A stretch of 64,000 bases of DNA from Oscillatoriophycideae cyanobacterium NC_groundwater_1537_Pr4_S-0.65um_50_18 (GCA_016208305.1 JACQYI010000009.1:744001-808000); one strand, 5' to 3'; counted from the first letter of the stretch, positions 44,494 to 56,163 are shown. Made by a program: numbers and translations. Notes: generated by a model not told the origin, from the sequence alone.

Positions 44494-45822
44494 CTACTGG
44501 AAGGCGTTAGGCTGCGAATTGCTTTCTTCAGCAGGCAGTTGGCGAGCCGTGGCAAAGGTGTTTAGCCACGCTCGATACTCTGCATCCGTCGGCATTTGCA
44601 GGGTTGTGACAGGTGCTGAAGGGCGATCGCTCGGCGCAGATTCTTTCACCGCTTCACTTTCCACAGCCTGATTCTTTTCCGGTTCGATCGTCGTAGCATA
44701 ACCCACAGGACTCAGCGCTTGGGCGATCGCGGCCTGCTGCTGCAACCGTTGGCTAGAAGAAACCAGGCTGCTAAACCCGTTAATCAATTCGCGGATGCTG
44801 TCGCGCAACTGCGGATCACCCGTTAGCTCATCCAGATCAGAGGTGATTTTTTGAGCATTTTGGAAGGTCGCACGGGCGGAATCTAAGGTTTGCTGAAGCA
44901 TCAGCATGTTGTCGGGGCTGCCGACAGTTGCTGTCAAATCCCGCAGATTGGCCGAAGCTTCGGCAGCGTTTGCCGACAGCGTTTCTAAATTTTGTAAAAT
45001 TTCACCATTTTCGACTTGCGGCGCAAGGCTGCCCACTAGTCCCTGAACTTGGCGACTGGTTTGATCAATGCTGTTGAGGGTGCTGACCAGAGAGGTGCGG
45101 TTTTCTGCCAATAGCCCATTCACCTGAGCTGCCGTCAATCCCAACTGATTGGCGGCCTGTCCTACCGAGGTGGCAGAGCTAGAGGCAGCTGTGGATAAGG
45201 TACCCAGTTCGCTTTGCACCGATTTGGTCAGCTTGGTGACTTCGCCTGTCAGCACCGAAACGCCAGCAGCAGCAGAAGCAGAGTTGCGGGTCAGGGCACG
45301 GACTTCATTGAAAAATTGAGGATTGGAAAACAGATCGGCAAACTGGGTTGTGGAGCGTACCAGGGCGCTAAAGCTAACGCCAACATTGCCCGCCAGCCGA
45401 TCGCCATCACACACCACCACTTCGCTATCGCAATTTGCCGCCAGTGGATTTTGTGCGAGTGCGTTGCTGGTCAAGTTGTTCTGAGGTGTGATATCTATGG
45501 CTGTTGCCCCAATTAGTCCACCTTGGTTAGCCTCAACGATCGCATTTTTGGGAATGACCAGCGTTCCAGGCGAAATCTCAATTTCGACATCAACAGCATT
45601 AGCGCCCGCCCGCACATCAACCACACGGCCAACTGACACCCCCCGGTAAGACACGGGTGCGCCTACCTGAATTCCTGCCACTTCAGGGAATTGGATTACG
45701 GCTCGGTAGCTACGGCTAGCAGGATTAAAGCCTCGCAGCCACAAAAACAGTCCGCCTAATACACCTAACCCCAGCAGGATCAGCAGACCCACAGAACCTT
45801 CTCGAACCGTTCGCGATCGCAT
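44494..45822 (-). CDS. MCE/MlaD-family lipid transport protein (442 aa)
   Basis: One membrane helix (about 14-32, VGLLILLGLGVLGGLFLWLR) is followed by an MCE domain: VIQFPEVAGIQVGAPVSYRG and VGRVVDVRAGANAVDVEIEI. A long helical C-terminus (about 200-390) probably forms the lipid tunnel. It works with an MlaF-type ATPase and an MlaE permease to move lipids between membranes. ATG 45822 has GAGGAGAG before it. The ATPase gene lies 105 bases upstream on the same strand. No MlaE gene is in the cluster. Confidence 0.9.
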   Translation of the reverse strand: MRSRTVREGSVGLLILLGLGVLGGLFLWLRGFNPASRSYRAVIQFPEVAGIQVGAPVSYRGVSVGRVVDVRAGANAVDVEIEISPGTLVIPKNAIVEANQGGLIGATAIDITPQNNLTSNALAQNPLAANCDSEVVVCDGDRLAGNVGVSFSALVRSTTQFADLFSNPQFFNEVRALTRNSASAAAGVSVLTGEVTKLTKSVQSELGTLSTAASSSATSVGQAANQLGLTAAQVNGLLAENRTSLVSTLNSIDQTSRQVQGLVGSLAPQVENGEILQNLETLSANAAEASANLRDLTATVGSPDNMLMLQQTLDSARATFQNAQKITSDLDELTGDPQLRDSIRELINGFSSLVSSSQRLQQQAAIAQALSPVGYATTIEPEKNQAVESEAVKESAPSDRPSAPVTTLQMPTDAEYRAWLNTFATARQLPAEESNSQPNAFQ

Positions 45823-45926
45823 GGTCTCTCCTCTCAACAGCGGCAACCTTATTCAGATTACCTTGGATTATATTGCTGAATCTTTGCAAGGCTGATGCAG
45901 CCCCTCTGGTACCCCCCAACAGCGCT

Positions 45927-46709
45927 TCACCCAGCCAACTGAATCGGCCCATCAATGCTGCCGCTGAAAAACTGGCGTGCCACCTGATTTTCGGTGGTGT
46001 CGATTTCGGCGGAAGTGCCCTCCCACTGGACTCTACCCTGATAAAGAAACACAATCCGATCGGCAGTGCGACGGATAGTGCTGTCTTGGTGGGTAATAAT
46101 CACGTAGGTGCTGCATCCACCGTGAGAGTTTTGCAAGGCTCTGATCAGGTCTTCGATCACCGTAGAGGCGATCGGGTCGAGTCCGGCGGTCGGTTCATCG
46201 TAGAGAATCACTTCAGGGCTGTCTGCGGGGTTATCAGGGTTTTCCATAATGGCGCGGGCAAAGCTCACCCGCTTTCGCATACCCCCCGAAAGCTCAGCCG
46301 GATAGCGATCGCTAATACCAGACAGCCCCACCATTTCAAGCTTTTGCTCAACCAGTTCATGAATGCGCTTGCGCGATAGACGAGAGTGCTGGTATAGCAA
46401 AAAGCCGACATTTTCTTTTACCGTCAGCGAATCAAACAAAGCCGCATTTTGAAAAACCATGCCGATGCCCAGGGTTTCTTTGGCTTCTTCAACCAGCCCG
46501 ACCCGCCGCTGACCCTGGACATAGATTTCTCCGGCATCTGGCTCTAGCAGCCCCGCAATGATGCGTAAGATCGTCGATTTGCCCGTCCCCGAAGGGCCAA
46601 TAATGGCGAGTGCCTCCCCGCGATAAATCGTCAGGTCAATGTTTTCTAAGACAACGTTTTGACCAAAGGACTTACTCACTCCTTTCAGTTCGATTAGCGG
46701 CTCAGCCAT
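45927..46709 (-). CDS. MlaF-type ABC transporter ATPase (260 aa)
   Basis: Walker A is GPSGTGKST, the signature is LSGGMRKRVSFARAI, and Walker B is VILYDEPTAGLDPI followed by the switch histidine in VIITHQD. The MRKRV signature is that of the Mla lipid transport ATPases. It would energise the MCE protein encoded next. A permease partner must lie elsewhere. The start at 46709 follows a 65-base gap after the solute-binding gene. Confidence 0.94.
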   Translation of the reverse strand: MAEPLIELKGVSKSFGQNVVLENIDLTIYRGEALAIIGPSGTGKSTILRIIAGLLEPDAGEIYVQGQRRVGLVEEAKETLGIGMVFQNAALFDSLTVKENVGFLLYQHSRLSRKRIHELVEQKLEMVGLSGISDRYPAELSGGMRKRVSFARAIMENPDNPADSPEVILYDEPTAGLDPIASTVIEDLIRALQNSHGGCSTYVIITHQDSTIRRTADRIVFLYQGRVQWEGTSAEIDTTENQVARQFFSGSIDGPIQLAG

Positions 46710-46774
46710 AGCGGAAGGTATCGTTTAGACAGACCCAACTTAACGCAGAATGGGGGCTTGAGGATGAACCTAGA

Positions 46775-48619
46775 TTATCTTTCAGCAATCTTTAACTCAT
46801 AGATATTCCACAATGCTCCGCCCAGGGCACTGTATTTCACGTTTTCAATCTCGTCGCGCACGGCAGACATCGATAGAGGATTGACCAAAAAGATGAGTGG
46901 CACATGTTTTTGAATCAGCTTTTGCGCCTCAGCGTAGATAACCTTGCGTTTGTCGTCATCTAGCTCTTGCCCGCCTTTGACGTACAAATCACCGATCGCT
47001 TGCTCCCAATCTGCCACCTGCCGTCCGGTTATCGGCTCTTGCCCTTCTTTTGCATTTTGATTGAACAAGTGCAGATGCCCGTTGGGCGACCAGACATTCC
47101 GCCCTCCGTCAGGTTCAATCCCGGCTCCCTGTAGACCTAGGATAATGGCCTCCCAGTCTTGTGAACCATCCATTTTGCTAATCAACGCATTAAAGGCCAG
47201 CGGCACAAAATCGACCTGAATGCCGATCGCAGCCAAGTCTCGCTTAATTTGAGAACCTAGCGCCTCTCGAACTTTGTTTCCCGAATTGGTATTGAGCGTA
47301 AACCGCACGCGGTTGCCTGCCGCATCCAATAGCTCGCCTAGGGGGCTGTATTTAAATCCTGCATCTTGCAGCATCTGCTTGGTTTTTGCCGGATCATACT
47401 CGTAGGTAGGCAAGCCTTTTTCGGGCGGCAGATAGTAAGGGCTTTGGATATAGATGGGAGAGTTTTGCTGTTCCCCCAGTCCTTGATAGAGGTTATTCAC
47501 CATCGTGGCTCGATCGAGGGCATGGGCGATCGCCTGCCGAAACACCAGCGAGTTAAACCAGCGCGACTTGACAGGATCAACCAAAGGCTTGCCGTTACGG
47601 CTGCCCTGGTTCATGTTAAACGCCACAAAAGACGAGCTAAAGACCGCTCCCCCCTCATAAATCTTGAATTTGCCCCGTGTCTCTTCTTGCTTGAGCAGGG
47701 CAAAATCTGCGGGAGAAACTCCCTCAACATCTAATCCACCCGATCGAAACTGCGCCAGCGAGGCATCTTCTGACTCAATGATTTGAATCACGATCTGCTC
47801 TACATAGGGCTGCGGCTGACCCTGAGCATCTTTGCGCCAAAAATAAGGGTTGCGCTCTAAGATGACCCGCTGACCAGGCTGATAGCTGCGAAAACGGTAA
47901 GCTCCGTTGCCAATCACCGTTGTCGGGTCGGCATCTGTGCCCCAAGTCGAGAGAAACTGAGGTTTGCCATCTGCTCCTACCTTACGGACAGTATCTTGCA
48001 GCGCATGCTGAGGCAAAAACGAGCCGCCCGCAAACCGCAGTAGAGGCGCAAACGGCTCTGGAGAAGTAAACCGCACCTGGCGATCGCCCACTTTTTCGAC
48101 GGCAGGAAACTTGCCTTCTGCACCGATCCGAAACAAATCGCTGGTGCTGCTCGGAATCTTAGGGTTAAAAATAACCTCGTTATAGGTAAAAACAACATCA
48201 TCAACCGTCATGGGTTTTCCATCCGACCAGCTCAGCCCCGGACGAAGGGTGTAGGTAATTTGCTTCTGGTCAGGCGAAACCTCCCAAGATTCAGCCAACC
48301 CTGGCTCTAACTCACCCGTGATGCCGTTGGTGCTCAACAATCCGGTATACAGATAGCCCAACACCCCACTCGATCCTGAGTCCTCGCTCAGAATGGTATT
48401 AAAGGTCTTGGGATCGCTTAAGCCGCTAATGACAATGCGAGGCACCCTGGCCGATTGTTTGACAAACTGATCGAAGCTGCAAGCGCTCAAGGGCAACACC
48501 AATAGCGCTATGAGGGCGATCGCTCTCCAGTGGTGCGGTAGTGAGCGGAGCCAGCCCAAGCCGTGAGGTCGTTTTCTCCTGTGAGCCATGATGAAATCAG
48601 AATAGCGAAACAGATCCAT
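46775..48619 (-). CDS. Family 5 solute-binding lipoprotein, peptide/nickel type (604-614 aa)
   Basis: A signal sequence with lipobox LSAC is followed by the SBP_bac_5 fold: GLAESWEVSPDQKQITYTLR, LSWSDGKPMTVDDVVFTYN, and FRQAIAHALDRATMVNNLY. These proteins deliver oligopeptides or related compounds to an ABC importer. Two starts are possible: 48619 and 48589 (MAHRRKRPHG), the latter closer to the signal. No permease genes of this importer are adjacent. It lies 30-60 bases past the allophanate-hydrolase-like gene. Confidence 0.9.
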   Translation of the reverse strand: MDLFRYSDFIMAHRRKRPHGLGWLRSLPHHWRAIALIALLVLPLSACSFDQFVKQSARVPRIVISGLSDPKTFNTILSEDSGSSGVLGYLYTGLLSTNGITGELEPGLAESWEVSPDQKQITYTLRPGLSWSDGKPMTVDDVVFTYNEVIFNPKIPSSTSDLFRIGAEGKFPAVEKVGDRQVRFTSPEPFAPLLRFAGGSFLPQHALQDTVRKVGADGKPQFLSTWGTDADPTTVIGNGAYRFRSYQPGQRVILERNPYFWRKDAQGQPQPYVEQIVIQIIESEDASLAQFRSGGLDVEGVSPADFALLKQEETRGKFKIYEGGAVFSSSFVAFNMNQGSRNGKPLVDPVKSRWFNSLVFRQAIAHALDRATMVNNLYQGLGEQQNSPIYIQSPYYLPPEKGLPTYEYDPAKTKQMLQDAGFKYSPLGELLDAAGNRVRFTLNTNSGNKVREALGSQIKRDLAAIGIQVDFVPLAFNALISKMDGSQDWEAIILGLQGAGIEPDGGRNVWSPNGHLHLFNQNAKEGQEPITGRQVADWEQAIGDLYVKGGQELDDDKRKVIYAEAQKLIQKHVPLIFLVNPLSMSAVRDEIENVKYSALGGALWNIYELKIAER

Positions 48620-48649
48620 ATCCTAATACCATTCTCAAAGGAAGTTAGG

Positions 48650-49045
48650 TCAAGGCGACTCTTGTGCCCGCCTGTAGGCCCGCCATCCGCCCCATGCCGT
48701 AATCTCTACCTGTCCTTCGCACAGAATGGGTTCTCCTAAAACCCCCAAAGCCTCCTCGTTCCCTGCCAGCTGAACCTTGCCAATACATAACCCTGGGGGT
48801 TCTTGTAGCAAAATACGGGCAAGACCTGCTACCGGAACCGCCCAAACCTCCAGAGCGATCGCTGCCCCGCCTATTGCCACCCGCATCATGGCCGGGTGCA
48901 CATCATGAATCGTCCATAGGCGATAAATTGGCGCAGTCTTTGTTTCTTTGACAAATTCTGCTCCGACCGCCAGTAAATTTCCATTCAGCTCTAGGCCGCG
49001 CATCAACGTACCGTTGACCGCCAAATGAATGCGTTCAGTCGTCAT
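48650..49045 (-). CDS. Stand-alone allophanate hydrolase C-terminal domain protein (131 aa)
   Basis: The sequence matches the C-terminal domain of AtzF-type allophanate hydrolase: LAVNGTLMRGLELNGNLLAV, YRLWTIHDVHPAMMRV, and LGEPILCEGQVEITAWGGWR. In the full enzyme this domain follows an amidase domain and handles the second half of allophanate breakdown. Here the amidase is absent, and the domain is a separate protein. It is a neighbour of the biuret-hydrolase-like gene (100 bases upstream), which supports a ureide pathway role. ATG 49045 is used; the longer form begins at TTG. Confidence 0.78.
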   Translation of the reverse strand: MTTERIHLAVNGTLMRGLELNGNLLAVGAEFVKETKTAPIYRLWTIHDVHPAMMRVAIGGAAIALEVWAVPVAGLARILLQEPPGLCIGKVQLAGNEEALGVLGEPILCEGQVEITAWGGWRAYRRAQESP

Positions 49046-49144
49046 AAGGACTTGATAAGGGCTTGTCAAGAATATTAGTCACTCAATTGTGGATGATTCA
49101 TAGGGTTGCAATCGCCCACAATTGAGCTTGCCATTGGGGTTACG

Positions 49145-49828
49145 CTACGCTGTAACGGCGATCGCCGTCAATCCAGCAATCACGGCTGCCGCCGGTGCCG
49201 TCCAGCCCACAATACCGCCTTGAGCACGCACCATCTCTAGCGTAGACTGCTTGAACTCTGGGAAATAGCTCTCGGTACAGTCTTCTACCATGAGACACTC
49301 ATAGCCGCGATCGTTTGCCTCACGCATGGTCGTTTGCACACAAACTTCTGTCGTCACCCCTGTAACCAACAGATGCGTGATACCTCTGGCTTGAAGCTCC
49401 ATCTGAAACTCGGTGTTGTAGAACGCTCCTTTCCCAGGCTTGTGAATCACTACTTCTCCCGGCAGCGGTGCCAGTTCTGCAATAATTCCATTTCCTGGCT
49501 CACCCCGTACCAAAATTCGCCCCATGCCGCCCAACTCGCCAATCTTGAGCGATCCCCGTCCGCGAGCCAGCTTCGCAGGGGGACAGTCGGATAAGTCGGG
49601 CTGATGACACTCGATCGTATGAAAGACGGGTAGCTTTTGAGCGCGAAAGGTTTCCAGCAGTTGCTTCAGGGTGGGGACAATCGCTTGGAGCCGCCGTACA
49701 TCATTACCCAGGGCATCACCAAAGCCCCCTGGCTCCAAAAAATCACGCTGCATGTCAATGATCACCAACGCCAGCCGATTCAGGTCAGCCGGCAACTCAT
49801 ACTCGTAGGGCAGAGCCGTAATATTCAT
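49145..49828 (-). CDS. Isochorismatase-family cysteine hydrolase, biuret hydrolase-like (227 aa)
   Basis: The catalytic triad of cysteine hydrolases is visible: Asp 25 (VIIDMQRDF), Lys 130 ([10 protein letters not shown]) and Cys 163 ([20 protein letters not shown]). The motifs [18 protein letters not shown] and [12 protein letters not shown] match the biuret hydrolase group, which cuts biuret to allophanate and ammonia. The neighbouring allophanate-type protein agrees. Other members act on different amides, so the substrate is not certain. The C-terminal 15 residues are hydrophobic and Ala-rich ([15 protein letters not shown]). Confidence 0.85.
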   Translation of the reverse strand: MNITALPYEYELPADLNRLALVIIDMQRDFLEPGGFGDALGNDVRRLQAIVPTLKQLLETFRAQKLPVFHTIECHQPDLSDCPPAKLARGRGSLKIGELGGMGRILVRGEPGNGIIAELAPLPGEVVIHKPGKGAFYNTEFQMELQARGITHLLVTGVTTEVCVQTTMREANDRGYECLMVEDCTESYFPEFKQSTLEMVRAQGGIVGWTAPAAAVIAGLTAIAVTA

Positions 49829-49952
49829 AGCGGTGAGAGAATTTAAATGTATTGTGCAGTTTCTACCACAGCCTGGAAAAACTGGCGCGATCGCAGGGCA
49901 CTTAATCCCTGCTTTCAGATCAAATTTTCAAAAAAATTGGGAAGAATACAGC

Positions 49953-49995
49953 AAAAAAAGCAAGAGGCCAAACGCGATCGCGTTCGGCCTCTTGC
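49953..49995 (-). terminator. Terminator of tRNA-Leu, a perfect palindrome centred on a HIP1 site
   Basis: On the minus strand GCAAGAGGCC pairs with GGCCTCTTGC (49960-49995), enclosing an AACGCGATCGCGTT-like core, and is followed by seven T. The gene-free DNA between this and the hydrolase gene holds nothing else. Confidence 0.9.
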
Positions 49996-50033
49996 CTCTG
50001 TAACCAAAGCTATACCCAGCCTTGTGTGAAGAA

Positions 50034-50114
50034 TGCGGATGGCGAGACTCGAACTCGCAAGGCAAAGCCACACGCACCTCAAGCGTGCGCGTATACCAAG
50101 TCCGCCACATCCGC
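50034..50114 (-). tRNA. tRNA-Leu (anticodon GAG)
   Basis: The minus-strand product folds with acceptor GCGGATG/CATCCGC, D arm GTGGCGGACTTGGTA, anticodon stem CACGC/GCGTG with loop TTGAGGT, a long class II variable arm, and T loop GTTCGAGT. The discriminator is A; CCA is not encoded. Confidence 0.96.
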
Positions 50115-50412
50115 AGGTTGTCAAGAAAGCGGCTGCTTTCTCACAGTAATCCAGCATACTCCATAAGCTATGATTCTGCACCCATTACTCAAGCGCTGAT
50201 CAAGGTTCATTTTGAAATTCAGACGTTATCTAGGGGAGTTTGCACCCTACAAAGCCCAAACTTCTTAGCTTGAAATTCATAATCAAAGCTGCTGCAAGCG
50301 CTTAGATGTAGCAAACAAAAAGATTGGAGCACCCGCTTAAAGCAGTGAATCAATCTACAGCTCACCTGGGAATTCTAGTTGTTGAATTTTTCTGAAAACT
50401 CAGAGTGCATCT

Positions 50413-50985
50413 ATGAATATCAACCTTATCAGCAGCATCCGCCAAGTCTCTCAACGGCATTGGAAGCCTGCGCGTCCTATATCAACTTCCAGCCTCCAAT
50501 CTGGGTTTTCTAGCTCAGGCTTCACGATCGCTGACCTTTTGACGGTCATGACGATCGCTGGCATCCTAGCGGCAATCGCGGCTCCAAGCTGGCTCTCTTT
50601 CCATCGCGATCGCGCGCTCAGTTCCTCCCAAGACGAAGTCTTTCAGGCCATTCGCCAGACGCAAGCAGAGGCACAACGCTCCCATGCCAATTGGCAGGTC
50701 AGCTTTCGGGAGTCTGACAGCGCAGTGGAGTGGGCCATGCACCCCCTTACTGAGCAGCCTAGACTGTGGCAGCCGCTTCTAAAGGAGGTTCGTCTTGATC
50801 CGGCTCAAACGACCTTAGCGCGAGATGGCAATCTCTATCGGCTGCAATTTAGCAATCGCGGACGGATAAACGGCCAATTGGGGCGTATCACTCTGAAAAC
50901 GAGTGATGGCAGTCTCAGACGCTGCGTGTTTGCCTCAACGCTGCTGGGCACCCTGCGCAAAGCTGCCGATCGGGACTGCGAGTAA
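50413..50985 (+). CDS. Type IV pilin-like pseudopilin, GspH/FimT class (190 aa)
   Basis: The prepilin signature is SSGFTIADLLTVMTIAGILA: a Gly before the cleavage site, an N-methylated Phe, Asp in place of the usual Glu at +5, and a hydrophobic helix. A 36-residue leader precedes it, longer than usual. The C-terminal domain with LSSSQDEVFQAIRQTQAEAQ matches GspH/FimT minor pilins. It is probably a minor pilin of a type IV pilus used for motility or DNA uptake. No other pil genes are adjacent. The 50115-50412 stretch upstream shows no gene. Confidence 0.85.
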   Translation: MNINLISSIRQVSQRHWKPARPISTSSLQSGFSSSGFTIADLLTVMTIAGILAAIAAPSWLSFHRDRALSSSQDEVFQAIRQTQAEAQRSHANWQVSFRESDSAVEWAMHPLTEQPRLWQPLLKEVRLDPAQTTLARDGNLYRLQFSNRGRINGQLGRITLKTSDGSLRRCVFASTLLGTLRKAADRDCE

Positions 50986-51064
50986 GCCAAATCTGGAAGG
51001 CTCAATCTAGCAGTCTATGCTTTGGTGGAAATAGGGCTTTCACAAAAAAGGAAGTATTACCTAA

Positions 51065-52648
<1,584 letters not shown>

Positions 52649-52728
52649 GAACATGACTGTGGAGTATTGAGGCTGTCGGCAGGCAGCCTGCTACTCCACG
52701 GGCTTACCTGATTTACTCAAAAAAAACT

Positions 52729-53142
52729 ATGACATTAACAGTACGTGTAATTGCGCCAGACAAAACCGTTTGGGATTCTAGTGCTGAGGAAGTAATTCTG
52801 CCCAGCACAACGGGTCAGCTTGGCATCCTCACAGGCCACGCGCCCCTCTTGAGTGCGCTAGACATCGGCGTGATGCGGGTGCGCGACAGCAAAGAATGGG
52901 TTACGATCGCGCTCATGGGCGGGTTTGCAGAAGTAGAAAATGATGAAGTAACGGTGCTGGTAAACGGTGCTGAGCGAGGCGCTAATATCGATCGCGAAGA
53001 TGCCCGCAAAGCTTACAGCGAAGCTGAGACTCGGTTTAATCAGTCACGGGGTAGTAGCGATCGGCAAGAGCAGACCAAAGCAGAAAAGGCTCTGCGTCGT
53101 GCGCGTGCCCGTCTGCAAGCGGCAGGTGGCGTACAGCCCTAA
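52729..53142 (+). CDS. atpC: ATP synthase F1 epsilon subunit (137 aa)
   Basis: Central-stalk subunit that couples rotation and inhibits ATP hydrolysis. Motifs are [40 protein letters not shown], and a C-terminal helical hairpin ([19 protein letters not shown]). Length is normal. A terminator at 53220 ends the operon. Confidence 0.98.
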   Translation: MTLTVRVIAPDKTVWDSSAEEVILPSTTGQLGILTGHAPLLSALDIGVMRVRDSKEWVTIALMGGFAEVENDEVTVLVNGAERGANIDREDARKAYSEAETRFNQSRGSSDRQEQTKAEKALRRARARLQAAGGVQP

Positions 53143-53219
53143 AGGTCTAGCTACTGAGCGAAAATAGCATTGCTGATTTTATCTACAAGATTAGGCAATG
53201 CCGTGAAAATCAACCGCAG

Positions 53220-53245
53220 TGGGGCAGAATAATGCCCCATTTTTT
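53220..53245 (+). terminator. Rho-independent terminator of atpD-atpC
   Basis: TGGGGCA (53220-53226) pairs with TGCCCCA (53233-53239), followed by six T. It lies about 80 bases after atpC. Confidence 0.9.
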
Positions 53246-53752
53246 GTGCTTCATTTTTCAAAGAATTTTTGAGTCATCGCCTGAAAATATCTCAGTATGA
53301 GAAATTTAGAGAAGGTATAAATTAGTTTATTCAAGAAGGCGATCTGGAAATCTGCTCTACTCAAGTTTGCTGCTGGCAAGCCATTCGCTTACGACTGGAT
53401 AAGCGCTCTACAGGGCAAAATTTTCTTGAGAAACATGGCTGAAATAAAGTCGATCGCCTTAGCAACTCAAAAGCCTCAAATATCCCGCAATTCAGCTCTA
53501 TCTGTATTTTTACAGTCGATCTGAACCTACTTTTTTGACGCCCTGACAGTGTTTCCACAGAAAATGGCCTGACTGTACAAAACTTTGGGCACCCGGTAAG
53601 AGGCTCAGCCGCAGACAGGTTTCCAAGGGCACCTTAATTCCGTATAAATACGAAATCCAAAAAATCTACGTCTAAATTTAGACAGAATCACTGACTGTTT
53701 TTAGGTAAAGAAAGCCAAATCTAACTATGCCAACCTCTTCTCAGGCATAGCT
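53246..53752. other. Intergenic stretch without a clear gene
   Basis: No convincing start-to-stop frame is present. A 38-codon open stretch without a start codon ends near 53437 (IQEGDLEICSTQVCCWQAIR); it may be chance or a gene remnant. Closer to the CAP gene are two direct copies of GGGCACC (about 53587 and 53626) and the palindrome CGTATAAATACG (53641-53652), which are possible regulatory sites. Confidence 0.4.
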
Positions 53753-54532
53753 ATGAAATCGGCAAGAGATCTTAAAACGGCAGCTAATCTGAGCTTAAAT
53801 AGTGGCGATCGCCGCACTTACATAGGCCAACTCAAAGACGCTCAATCAGAACGGCTCTACCGGATTCGCTGCAAGCAGAGTGGTAGCCTCAATCTTTCTC
53901 TAACCCATCTCCAGTCCAATGCCGACCTGACTCTGCTAAACAGTAAGGGTAAAGCTTTGAAGCGATCGGACAAAGCAGGGTCAGCTAAGGAAATGCTGAA
54001 ACAGACCGTAAAGCAGGGCGTTTACTATGTTCGGGTATCGAGCCAGCAGGGCAAGACGCAATATCGATTGAACTTGGCCGTCGAAGCGGCTCAGTCCGAC
54101 AATCAGCCAGCAGCCACGGGCAATAGTGCTTTTGTCCAGCGTGTTGTTGACCTTACCAATGCCCAACGCACTCAAGCAGGGCTACAGCCGCTTAAATTCA
54201 ACGCAAAACTTTCAGCCGCGGCCTACGCCCACAGCCGCGATATGGCCTTAAATGACTTCTTTAACCACACCGGGTCTGACGGTTCTAGAGCCGCAGACCG
54301 AATTTTGACCGCAGGCTATAAATACTTAAACGCTGGAGAAAATATTGCGGCTGGCTATGCTACACCAGAAGCCGTTGTGGAAGGCTGGATGAATAGCCCC
54401 GGACATCGGGCTAATATTCTGCATTCTAGAGTGAAAGAAATTGGAGTTGGGTTTTATTTCTTGCCCAATGATGTAGGTCAGGCACCCTATCAGTACTACT
54501 GGACGCAAGACTTTGCAACTCCGGCGAGATAA
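53753..54532 (+). CDS. PPC-CAP domain protein, SCP/PR-1-like (259 aa)
   Basis: Residues about 15-110 resemble a bacterial pre-peptidase C-terminal domain (SGDRRTYIGQLKDAQSERLY, YYVRVSSQQGKTQYRLNLAV). Residues 128-255 are a CAP domain: VVDLTNAQRTQAGLQPLKF, AAYAHSRDMALNDFFNHTG, AGENIAAGYATPEAVVEGW and SPGHRANIL. CAP proteins are secreted, but no signal peptide is visible at the N-terminus, as with the RTX proteins in this window. Its activity is unknown. Confidence 0.88.
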   Translation: MKSARDLKTAANLSLNSGDRRTYIGQLKDAQSERLYRIRCKQSGSLNLSLTHLQSNADLTLLNSKGKALKRSDKAGSAKEMLKQTVKQGVYYVRVSSQQGKTQYRLNLAVEAAQSDNQPAATGNSAFVQRVVDLTNAQRTQAGLQPLKFNAKLSAAAYAHSRDMALNDFFNHTGSDGSRAADRILTAGYKYLNAGENIAAGYATPEAVVEGWMNSPGHRANILHSRVKEIGVGFYFLPNDVGQAPYQYYWTQDFATPAR

Positions 54533-54573
54533 GGGCTGGTAGATCTTTATTTAAAACCGCTGCTGATTGGATT

Positions 54574-54621
54574 TATGAGATTTACTGCAAGAGGCGCGCG
54601 CCCCTCGCAATAAATCTCATA
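54574..54621. repeat. Palindromic repeat, copy B (TATGAGATT family)
   Basis: TATGAGATTTA (54574-54584) is mirrored exactly at 54611-54621. A GC-rich inner stem includes GAGGCGCGCGCCCCTC. It lies between the convergent CAP and icd genes and is related to the element at 10644. Confidence 0.7.
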
Positions 54622-54679
54622 GCCGGATGAAGCAATTCCTTGCCTTTGCCAAAAAATTTGTCAGGTCAAAGCATCTGCC

Positions 54680-56098
54680 TTAGAAATGGGCAACGATCGC
54701 CTCTGCAAATTCAGAGCATTTCAGCGGTTCTACGGGAGGCTCCATCATACGCGCCAGGTCATAAGTGACTTCTCCCTGAGAAATCGCCTTTCCTAGCCCC
54801 TGCTTAATCAAATCGGCTGCCTCTTGCCAGCCCATATATTCCAGCATCATCACGCCTGAGAGAATGACTGAGCCTGGATTGATCCGATCTAGCCCTGCAT
54901 GCTTCGGAGCCGTCCCGTGGGTAGCCTCAAAAATCGCGCAAGCATCGCCAATGTTTGCCCCTGGCCCCATACCCAAACCACCAACGATCGCCGCTGCGGC
55001 ATCAGATAAGTAGTCGCCATTGAGGTTCATGGTGGCTAAAATCGAATACTCATCGGGGCGCGTCTGGATTTGCTGAAAGATGCTGTCGGCAATGCGATCG
55101 TTGACCATGATCTTCTCTTTCCACTGACCATTGCCGTGGGTGGCCCAAATTTCATCCAGCACCGTCTGCACTTCCTGGCAGACTTTCTCTTTCTTCTCTG
55201 CTGTCAGTGCGTCATAGCCCGGTTCAATCTGCCGAGCGTTATCTTCAATGCTGAGATCAGGATTCTTCTCTTTGTTGCCCAAAATCCAGGATTCCTGCTC
55301 AGTGACGCACTCCTGACGAAATTCGCTTTTGGCTAACTCATAGCCCCAGTCCCGAAAGGCACCCTCGGTGTATTTCATGATGTTGCCTTTGTGTACCAGC
55401 GTCACCATTTGCTTTTGCTTGGGCAAGCGCAGGGCATGGCTAATGGCGCGGCGCACGAGTCGCTGAGAGCCTTTTTTGCTGATGGGCTTAATGCCAATAC
55501 CCGAGTCAAGCGGAATCCGCTTCTTGCCATGTTCTGGGGTTGCCGGGATCAACTCTTCGTTGAGCAGCTTGATCAGGCGATCGCCCACTTCACTGCCTTG
55601 CTTCCATTCAATACCGAGGTAGATGTCTTCAGTATTCTCTCGATAGACAATAACGTCTAATTTTTCAGGAGTCTTGTGAGGAGAAGGGGTACCCGCGTAG
55701 TATTTGCAAGGACGGATGCAGGCATACAGATCAAAAATTTGACGTAGCGCCACATTGAGCGATCGAATGCCGCCGCCGATTGGGGTGGTTAGCGGGCCTT
55801 TAATCGCCACACCATATTCCCGAATAGCTGTCAGGGTGTCTTCTGGCAAATATTGATAGGTGCCGTAGATTTCACAAGCTTCGTCTCCAGCGTAAACTTT
55901 AAACCAGGAAATCTGCCGTTTGCCGCCGTAAGCTTTTGCAACAGCGGCATCAAATACGCGCTGCGCAGCAGGCCAAATATCTACCCCTGTGCCATCTCCT
56001 CGAATAAAGGGAATAATGGGATTATCTGGAACGTTTGGCTCGCCATTGCTAAAGGTGATTTGCGATCCGGCGGTTGGGGGAACAATCTTCTCGTACAT
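54680..56098 (-). CDS. icd: NADP-dependent isocitrate dehydrogenase (472 aa)
   Basis: The enzyme makes 2-oxoglutarate, the carbon skeleton for ammonia assimilation and the nitrogen-status signal in cyanobacteria. Motifs are [20 protein letters not shown], the substrate-serine region [36 protein letters not shown], and [23 protein letters not shown] 56098 (MYEKIVPP) has AGGAG nine bases before it; the longer form adds 46 non-conserved residues. It diverges from the response regulator at 56308. Confidence 0.97.
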   Translation of the reverse strand: MYEKIVPPTAGSQITFSNGEPNVPDNPIIPFIRGDGTGVDIWPAAQRVFDAAVAKAYGGKRQISWFKVYAGDEACEIYGTYQYLPEDTLTAIREYGVAIKGPLTTPIGGGIRSLNVALRQIFDLYACIRPCKYYAGTPSPHKTPEKLDVIVYRENTEDIYLGIEWKQGSEVGDRLIKLLNEELIPATPEHGKKRIPLDSGIGIKPISKKGSQRLVRRAISHALRLPKQKQMVTLVHKGNIMKYTEGAFRDWGYELAKSEFRQECVTEQESWILGNKEKNPDLSIEDNARQIEPGYDALTAEKKEKVCQEVQTVLDEIWATHGNGQWKEKIMVNDRIADSIFQQIQTRPDEYSILATMNLNGDYLSDAAAAIVGGLGMGPGANIGDACAIFEATHGTAPKHAGLDRINPGSVILSGVMMLEYMGWQEAADLIKQGLGKAISQGEVTYDLARMMEPPVEPLKCSEFAEAIVAHF

Positions 56099-56163
56099 GC
56101 CAACAACTCCTGATATTGCTAAGCGGTGCTGGGGTCTAAGTAAGATTAGCGGATTTCTCTCCA

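Noticed and set aside
53580-53640. Possible riboswitch before the CAP gene
   Set aside because: The GGGCACC direct repeats and GGCTCAGCC looked suggestive, but no known riboswitch core could be matched.
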